From Henricia sp. BOLD:AAB3569 (Eukaryota > Echinodermata > Asteroidea > Spinulosida > Echinasteridae), in the NCBI GenBank assembly GCA_037783545.1, contig JBBELK010001089.1, forward strand, positions 95,513 to 159,512: DNA of 64,000 nt. The letters are read 5' to 3'. Under the pieces are notes generated by a model. The model saw only the letters and a program-made list of their open reading frames with translations. It was not told the origin of the DNA and searched no databases. Position numbers and translations under genes: made by a program. This document shows positions 52,401-61,209 of the stretch, piece after piece. Within the stretch, counting starts at the first letter, position 1. The number at the start of each line of letters is the position of its first letter.

Positions 52401-54238
52401 GTCTGAAAATTCCTCTAGTTCCAAAATAGCGACCACTTCAGACGCAATATTTCCCGAAAGCGGCGTCTGCTTGTGCGAAAACTGTGCCGGCAGGGAGTTT
52501 TTGCTAGATTCGACGATAACTCGGTCGGTTTAAACGGGAAATTGCTGAAATTTGCAGAACACGTTTGGGATATAGAGTTGTTTAAGCAGGCACAATTTGA
52601 AGTTTGTCTGGAAATTCCTTCAGTTCCAAAATAGCGACCACTTCAGACGCAATGTTTCCCAAAAGCGGCGTCTGCTTGTGCGAAAACTGTGCCGGCAGGG
52701 AGTTTTTGCTAAATTCGACGATAACTCGGTCGGTTTAAACGAGAAATTGCTGAAATTTGCAGAACACGTTTGGGATATAGAGTTGTTATAGCAGGCAAAA
52801 TTTGAAGTGTGTCTGAAAACTCCTCTAGTTCCAAAATAGCGACCACTTCAGACGCAATATTTCCCGAAAGCGGCGTCTGCTTGTGCGAAGACTGTGCCGG
52901 CAGGGAGTTTTTGCTAGATTCGACGATAACTCGGTCGGTTTAAACGGGAAATTGGTGAAATTTGCAGAACACGTTTGGGATATAGAGTTGTTATAGCAGG
53001 CGAAATTTGAAGTTTGTCTGGAAATTCCTTCAGTTCCAAAATAGCGACCACTTCAGACGCAATGTTTCCCGAAAGCGGCGTCTGCTTGTGCGAAAACTGT
53101 GCCGGCAGGGAGTTTTTGCTAGATTCGACGATAACTCGGTCGGTTTAAACGGGAAATTGCTGACATTTGCAGAACACGTTTGGGATATAGAGTTGTTATA
53201 GCAGGCGAAATTTGAAGTTTGTCTGGAAATTCCTTCAGTTCCAAAATAGCGACCACTTCAGACGCAATGTTTCCCGAAAGCGGCGTCTGCTTGTGCGAAA
53301 ACTGTGCCGGCAGGGAGTTTTTGCTAGATTCGACGATAACTCGGTCGGTTTAAATGGGAAAATGCTGACATTTGCAGAACACGTTTGGGATATAGAGTTG
53401 TTTAAGCAGGCAAAATTTGAAGTCTGTCTGGAAATTCCTCTAGTTCCAAAATAGCTACCACTTCAGACGCAATATTTCCCGAAAGCGGCGTCTGCTTGTG
53501 CGAAAACTGTGCCGGCAGGGAGTTTTTGGTAGATTCGACGATAACTCCGTCGGTTTAAACGGGAAATTGCTGAAATTTGCAGAACACGTTTGGGATATAG
53601 AGTTGTTATAGCAGGCGAAATTTGAAGTTTGTCTGGAAATTCCTTAAGTTCCAAAATAGCGACCACTTCAGACGCAATGTTTCCCGAAAGAGGCGTCTGC
53701 TTGTGCGAAAACTGTGCCGGCAGGGAGTTTTTGCTAGATTCGACGATAACTCGGTCGGTTTAAACGGGAAATTGCTGAAATTTGCAGAACACGTTTGGGA
53801 TATAGAGTTATTTAAGCAGGCACAATTTGAAGTTTGTCTGGAAATTCCTTCAGTTCCAAAATAGCGACCACTTCAGACGCAATGTTTCCCAAAAGCGGCG
53901 TCTGCTTGTGCGAAAACTGTGCCGGCAGGGAGTTTTTGCTAGATTCGACGATAACTCGGTCGGTTTAAACGAGAAATTGCTGAAATTTGCAGAACACGTT
54001 TGGGATATAGAGTTGTTATAGCAGGCAAAATTTGAAGTGTGTCTGAAAATTCCTCTAGTTCCAAAATAGCTACCACTTCAGACGCAATGTTTCCCGAAAG
54101 CGGCGTTTGCTTGTGCGAAAACTGTGCCGGCAGGGAGTTTTTGCTAGATTCGACGATAACTCCGTCGGTTTAAACGGGAAATTGCTGAAATTTGCAGAAC
54201 ACGTTTGGGATATAGAGTTGTTATAGCAGGCGAAATTT
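45900..54238. repeat. 23-monomer plus 1 bp (4716-bp) duplication
   Basis: 45900-49522 matches 50616-54238 (3623 bp) at 4716-bp spacing. Both copies carry the only true length variant of the array, an extra A giving GCGAAAAACTG (46942 and 51658), together with GGCGTTTGC. The second copy alone has CTAAATTCG (near 52711) and GCGAAGACTG (near 52889). Unit A has the corresponding arrangement around 17749-24923, but with five fewer monomers. Confidence 0.82.
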
Positions 54239-55666
54239 GAAGTTTGTCTGGAAATTCCTTCAGTTCCAAAATAGCGACCACTTCAGACGCAATGTTTCCC
54301 GAAAGTGGCGTCTGCTTGTGCTAAAACTGTGCCGGCAGGGAGTTTTTGCTAGATTCGACGATAACTCGGTCGGTTTAAACGGGAAATTGGTGACATTTGC
54401 AGAACACGTTTGGGATATAGAGTTGTTATGGCAGGAAAAATTTGAAGTTTGTCTGGAAATTCCTTAAGTTCCAAAATAGCGACCACTTCAGACGCAATGT
54501 TTCCCGAAAGAGGCGTCTGCTTGTGCGAAAACTGTGCCGGCAGGGAGTTTTTGCTAGATTCGACGATAACTCGGTCGGTTTAAACGGGAAATTGCTGAAA
54601 TTTGCAGAACACGTTTGGGATATAGAGTTGTTATAGCAGGCGAAATTTGAAGTTTGTCTGGAAATTCCTTCAGTTCCAAAATAGCGACCACTTCAGACGC
54701 AATGTTTCCCGAAAGAGGCGTCTGCTTGTGCGAAAACTGTGCCGGCAGGGAGTTTTTGCTAGATTCGACGATAACTCGGTCGGTTTAAACGAGAAATTGC
54801 TGAAATTTGCAGAACACGTTTGGGATATAGAGTTGTTATAGCAGGCAAAATTTGAAGTGTGTCTGAAAATTCCTCTAGTTCCAAAATAGCGACCACTTCA
54901 GACGCAATATTTCCCGAAAGCGGCGTCTGCTTGTGCGAAAACTGTGCCGGCAGGGAGTTTTTGCTAGATTCGACGATAACTCGGTCGGTTTAAACGGGAA
55001 ATTGCTGAAATTTGCAGAACACGTTTGGGATATAGAGTTGTTTAAGCAGGCACAATTTGAAGTTTGTCTGGAAATTCCTTCAGTTCCAAAATAGCGACCA
55101 CTTCAGACGCAATGTTTCCCAAAAGCGGCGTCTGCTTGTGCGAAAACTGTGCCGGCAGGGAGTTTTTGCTAGATTCGACGATAACTCGGTCGGTTTAAAC
55201 GGGAAATTGGTGAAATTTGCAGAACACGTTTGGGATATAGAGTTGTTATAGCAGGCGAAATTTGAAGTTTGTCTGGAAATTCCTTCAGTTCCAAAATAGC
55301 GACCACTTCAGACGCAATGTTTCCCGAAAGCGGCGTCTGCTTGTGCGAAAACTGTGCCGGCAGGGAGTTTTTGCTAGATTCGACGATAACTCGGTCGGTT
55401 TAAACGGGAAATTGGTGACATTTGCAGAACACGTTTGGGATATAGAGTTGTTATAGCAGGCAAAATTTGAAGTTTGTCTGGAAATTCCTTCAGTTCCAAG
55501 ATAGCGACCACTTCAGACGCAATGTTTCCCGAAAGAGGCTTCTGCTTGTGCGAATACTGTGCCGGCAGGGAGTTTTTGCTAGATTCGACGATAACTCGGT
55601 CGGTTTAAACGGGAAATTGCTGAAATTTGCAGAACACGTTTGGGATATAGAGTTGTTATAGCAGGC

Positions 55667-58600
55667 AAAATTTGAAGTGTGTCTGAAAATTCCTCTAGTT
55701 CCAAAATAGCGACCACTTCAGACGCAATATTTCCCGAAAGCGGCGTCTGCTTGTGCGAAAACTGTGCCGGCAGGGAGTTTTTGCTAGATTCGACGATAAC
55801 TCGGTCGGTTTAAACGGGAAATTGCTGAAATTTGCAGAACACGTTTGGGATATAGAGTTGTTTAAGCAGGCACAATTTGAAGTTTGTCTGGAAATTCCTT
55901 CAGTTCCAAAATAGCGACCACTTCAGACGCAATGTTTCCCAAAAGCGGCGTCTGCTTGTGCGAAAACTGTGCCGGCAGGGAGTTTTTGCTAGATTCGACG
56001 ATAACTCGGTCGGTTTAAACGGGAAATTGGTGAAATTTGCAGAACACGTTTGGGATATAGAGTTGTTATAGCAGGCGAAATTTGAAGTTTGTCTGGAAAT
56101 TCCTTCAGTTCCAAAATAGCGACCACTTCAGACGCAATGTTTCCCGAAAGCGGCGTCTGCTTGTGCGAAAACTGTGCCGGCAGGGATTTTTTGCTAGATT
56201 CGACGATAACTCGGTCGGTTTAAACGGGAAATTGCTGACATTTGCAGAACACGTTTGGGATATAGAGTTGTTATAGCAGGCAAAATTTGAAGTTTGTCTG
56301 GAAATTCCTTCAGTTCCAAGATAGCGACCACTTCAGACGCAATGTTTCCCGAAAGAGGCGTCTGCTTGTGCGAAAACTGTGCCGGCAGGGAGTTTTTGCT
56401 AGATTCGACGATAACTCGGTCGGTTTAAACGGGAAATTGCTGAAATTTGCAGAACACGTTTGGGATATAGAGTTGTTATAGCAGGCGAAATTTGAAGTTT
56501 GTCTGGAAATTCCTTCAGTTCCAAAATAGCGACCACTTCAGACGCAATGTTTCCCGAAAGCGGCGTCTGCTTGTGCGAAAACTGTGCCGGCAGTGAGTTT
56601 TTGCTAGATTCGACGATAACTCGGTCGGTTTAAACGGGAAATTGCTGAAATTTGCAGAACACGTTTGGGATATAGAGTTGTTATAGCAGGAAAAATTTGA
56701 AGTTTGTCTGGAAATTCCTTCAGTTCCAAAATAGCGACCACTTCAGACGCAATGTTTCCCGAAAGTGGCGTCTGCTTGTGCTAAAACTGTGCCGGCAGGG
56801 AGTTTTTGCTAGATTCGACGATAACTCGGTCGGTTTAAACGGGAAATTTGTGACATTTGCAGAACACGTTTGGGATATAGAGTTGTTATGGCAGGAAAAA
56901 TTTGAAGTTTGTCTGGAAATTCCTTAAGTTCCAAAATAGCGACCACTTCAGACGCAATGTTTCCCGAAAGAGGCGTCTGCTTGTGCGAAAACTGTGCCGG
57001 CAGGGAGTTTTTGCTAGATTCGACGATAACTCGGTCGGTTTAAACGGGAAATTGCTGAAATTTGCAGAACACGTTTGGGATATAGAGTTGTTTAAGCAGG
57101 CACAATTTGAAGTTTGTCTGGAAATTCCTTCAGTTCCAAAATAGCGACCACTTCAGACGCAATGTTTCCCAAAAGCGGCGTCTGCTTGTGCGAAAACTGT
57201 GCCGGCAGGGAGTTTTTGCTAGATTCGACGATAACTCGGTCGGTTTAAACGGGAAATTGGTGAAATTTGCAGAACACGTTTGGGATATAGAGTTGTTATA
57301 GCAGGCGAAATTTGAAGTTTGTCTGGAAATTCCTTCAGTTCCAAAATAGCGACCACTTCAGACGCAATGTTTCCCGAAAGCGGCGTCTGCTTGTGCGAAA
57401 ACTGTGCCGGCAGGGAGTTTTTGCTAGATTCGACGATAACTCGGTCGGTTTAAACGGGAAATTGGTGACATTTGCAGAACACGTTTGGGATATAGAGTTG
57501 TTATAGCAGGCAAAATTTGAAGTTTGTCTGGAAATTCCTTCAGTTCCAAGATAGCGACCACTTCAGACGCAATGTTTCCCGAAAGAGGCGTCTGCTTGTG
57601 CGAAAACTGTGCCGGCAGGAAGTTTTTGCTAGATTCGACGATAACTCGGTCGGTTTAAACGAGAAATTGCTGAAATTTGCAGAACACGTTTGGGATATAG
57701 AGTTGTTATAGCAGGCAAAATTTGAAGTGTGTCTGAAAATTCCTCTAGTTCCAAAATAGCTACCACTTCAGACGCAATATTTCCCGAAAGCGGCGTCTGC
57801 TTGTGCGAAAACTGTGCCGGCAGGGAGTTTTTGGTAGATTCGACGATAACTCCGTCGGTTTAAACGGGAAATTGCTGAAATTTGCAGAACACGTTTGGGA
57901 TATAGAGTTGTTATAGCAGGCGAAATTTGAAGTTTGTCTGGAAATTCCTTCAGTTCCAAAATAGCGACCACTTCAGACGCAATGTTTCCCGAAAGCGGCG
58001 TCTGCTTGTGCGAAAACTGTGCCGGCAGTGAGTTTTTGCTAGATTCGACGATAACTCGGTCGGTTTAAACGGGAAATTGCTGAAATTTGCAGAACACGTT
58101 TGGGATATAGAGTTGTTATAGCAGGAAAAATTTGAAGTTTGTCTGGAAATTCCTTCAGTTCCAAAATAGCGACCACTTCAGACGCAATGTTTCCCGAAAG
58201 TGGCGTCTGCTTGTGCTAAAACTGTGCCGGCAGGGAGTTTTTGCTAGATTCGACGATAACTCGGTCGGTTTAAACGGGAAATTGGTGACATTTGCAGAAC
58301 ACGTTTGGGATATAGAGTTGTTATGGCAGGAAAAATTTGAAGTTTGTCTGGAAATTCCTTAAGTTCCAAAATAGCGACCACTTCAGACGCAATGTTTCCC
58401 GAAAGAGGCGTCTGCTTGTGCGAAAACTGTGCCGGCAGGGAGTTTTTGCTAGATTCGACGATAACTCGGTCGGTTTAAACGGGAAATTGCTGAAATTTGC
58501 AGAACACGTTTGGGATATAGAGTTGTTATAGCAGGCGAAATTTGAAGTTTGTCTGGAAATTCCTTCAGTTCCAAAATAGCGACCACTTCAGACGCAATGT

Positions 58601-61209
58601 TTCCCGAAAGAGGCGTCTGCTTGTGCGAAAACTGTGCCGGCAGGGAGTTTTTGCTAGATTCGACGATAACTCGGTCGGTTTAAACGAGAAATTGCTGAAA
58701 TTTGCAGAACACGTTTGGGATATAGAGTTGTTATAGCAGGCAAAATTTGAAGTGTGTCTGAAAATTCCTCTAGTTCCAAAATAGCGACCACTTCAGACGC
58801 AATATTTCCCGAAAGCGGCGTCTGCTTGTGCGAAAACTGTGCCGGCAGGGAGTTTTTGCTAGATTCGACGATAACTCGGTCGGTTTAAACGGGAAATTGC
58901 TGAAATTTGCAGAACACGTTTGGGATATAGAGTTGTTATAGCAGGAAAAATTTGAAGTTTGTCTGGAAATTCCTTCAGTTCCAAAATAGCGACCACTTCA
59001 GACGCAATGTTTCCCGAAAGTGGCGTCTGCTTGTGCTAAAACTGTGCCGGCAGGGAGTTTTTGCTAGATTCGACGATAACTCGGTCGGTTTAAACGGGAA
59101 ATTGGTGACATTTGCAGAACACGTTTGGGATATAGAGTTGTTATGGCAGGAAAAATTTGAAGTTTGTCTGGAAATTCCTTAAGTTCCAAAATAGCGACCA
59201 CTTCAGACGCAATGTTTCCCGAAAGAGGCGTCTGCTTGGGCGAAAACTGTGCCGGCAGGGAGTTTTTGCTAGATTCGACGATAACTCGGTCGGTTTAAAC
59301 GGGAAATTGCTGAAATTTGCAGAACACGTTTGGGATATAGAGTTGTTATAGCAGGCGAAATTTGAAGTTTGTCTGGAAATTCCTTCAGTTCCAAAATAGC
59401 GACCACTTCAGACGCAATGTTTCCCGAAAGAGGCGTCTGCTTGTGCGAAAACTGTGCCGGCAGGGAGTTTTTGCTAGATTCGACGATAACTCGGTCGGTT
59501 TAAACGAGAAATTGCTGAAATTTGCAGAACACGTTTGGGATATAGAGTTGTTATAGCAGGCAAAATTTGAAGTGTGTCTGAAAATTCCTCTAGTTCCAAA
59601 ATAGCGACCACTTCAGACGCAATATTTCCCGAAAGCGGCGTCTGCTTGTGCGAAAACTGTGCCGGCAGGGAGTTTTTGCTAGATTCGACGATAACTCGGT
59701 CGGTTTAAACGGGAAATTGCTGAAATTTGCAGAACACGTTTGGGATATAGAGTTGTTTAAGCAGGCACAATTTGAAGTTTGTCTGGAAATTCCTTCAGTT
59801 CCAAAATAGCGACCACTTCAGACGCAATGTTTCCCAAAAGCGGCGTCTGCTTGTGCGAAAACTGTGCCGGCAGGGAGTTTTTGCTAGATTCGACGATAAC
59901 TCGGTCGGTTTAAACGAGAAATTGCTGAAATTTGCAGAACACGTTTGGGATATAGAGTTGTTATAGCAGGCAAAATTTGAAGTGTGTCTGAAAACTCCTC
60001 TAGTTCCAAAATAGCGACCACTTCAGACGCAATATTTCCCGAAAGCGGCGTCTGCTTGTGCGAAAACTGTGCCGGCAGGGAGTTTTTGCTAGATTCGACG
60101 ATAACTCGGTCGGTTTAAACGGGAAATTGGTGAAATTTGCAGAACACGTTTGGGATATAGAGTTGTTATACCAGGCGAAATTTGAAGTTTGTCTGGAAAT
60201 TCCTTCAGTTCCAAAATAGCGACCACTTCAGACGCAATGTTTCCCGAAAGCGGCGTCTGCTTGTGCGAAAACTGTGCCGGCAGGGAGTTTTTGGTAGATT
60301 CGACGATAACTCCGTCGGTTTAAACGGGAAATTGCTGAAATTTGCAGAACACGTTTGGGATATAGAGTTGTTATAGCAGGCGAAATTTGAAGTTTGTCTG
60401 GAAATTGCTTCAGTTCCAAAATAGCGACCACTTCAGACGCAATGTTTCCCGAAAGAGGCGTCTGCTTGTGCGAAAACTGTGCCGGCAGGGAGTTTTTGCT
60501 AGATTCGACGATAACTCGGTCGGTTTAAACGAGAAATTGCTGAAATTTGCAGAACACGTTTGGGATATAGAGTTGTTATAGCAGGCAAAATTTGAAGTGT
60601 GTCTGAAAATTCCTCTAGTTCCAAAATAGCGACCACTTCAGACGCAATATTTCCCGAAAGCGGCGTCTGCTTGTGCGAAAACTGTGCCGGCAGGGAGTTT
60701 TTGCTAGATTCGACGATAACTCGGTCGGTTTAAACGGGAAATTGCTGAAATTTGCAGAACACGTTTGGGATATAGAGTTGTTTAAGCAGGCACAATTTGA
60801 AGTTTGTCTGGAAATTCCTTCAGTTCCAAAATAGCGACCACTTCAGACGCAATGTTTCCCAAAAGCGGCGTCTGCTTGTGCGAAAACTGTGCCGGCAGGG
60901 AGTTTTTGCTAGATTCGACGATAACTCGGTCGGTTTAAACGAGAAATTGCTGAAATTTGCAGAACACGTTTGGGATATAGAGTTGTTATAGCAGGCAAAA
61001 TTTGAAGTGTGTCTGAAAACTCCTCTAGTTCCAAAATAGCGACCACTTCAGACGCAATATTTCCCGAAAGCGGCGTCTGCTTGTGCGAAGACTGTGCCGG
61101 CAGGGAGTTTTTGCTAGATTCGACGATAACTCGGTCGGTTTAAACGGGAAATTGGTGAAATTTGCAGAACACGTTTGGGATATAGAGTTGTTATAGCAGG
61201 CGAAATTTG
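55667..61209. repeat. Mosaic satellite block after unit B
   Basis: The same monomer classes occur here in orders not found in units A or B. Examples are CCCAAAAG monomers followed by GGAAATTGGTGAAATT ends (55877, 57107), and a hybrid at 60169-60315 that joins the TATACCAGG marker to the TTGGTAG...CCGTCGG class. Monomer register stays exactly 205 bp. A unique substitution changes GAAATTCCTT to GAAATTGCTT near 60407. The block looks like the product of several unequal exchanges. Confidence 0.75.
58030..59757. repeat. 4-monomer (820-bp) tandem duplication
   Basis: 58030-58937 matches 58850-59757 at 820-bp spacing. Each copy holds, in order, a GTGCTAAAAC monomer with the ATGGCAGG linker, a CCTTAAG monomer, a GAAAGAGG monomer with ACGAGAAA, and a GTGTGTCTGA monomer. 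The second copy has a private CTTGGGCG change near 59239. The left break is GCAGTGAG against GCAGGGAG (58029/58849); the right break is TTATAG against TTTAAG (58938/59758). Confidence 0.82.

Larger units (their letters stand above)
27039..55666. repeat. Super-repeat unit B (~28.6 kb)
   Basis: Second copy of unit A in direct orientation, separated from it by 280 bp. Rare private markers recur at the expected offsets: an ACAGGG variant (1031 and 27680), CTTGTAC (1429 and 28078), the TTTAATATATAG monomers, CTTCGGACG (6519 and 34808), and TTTAAAGTCTG (13443 and 41732). B-specific differences include an extra 1640-bp unit with a GTGGG marker at 30149 and 31789, an extra five monomers around 46469-47494, FAKF-type AAATTCG near 52711, and two substitutions near 55540-55555. 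This near identity implies very recent duplication, or an assembly duplication. Confidence 0.85.
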
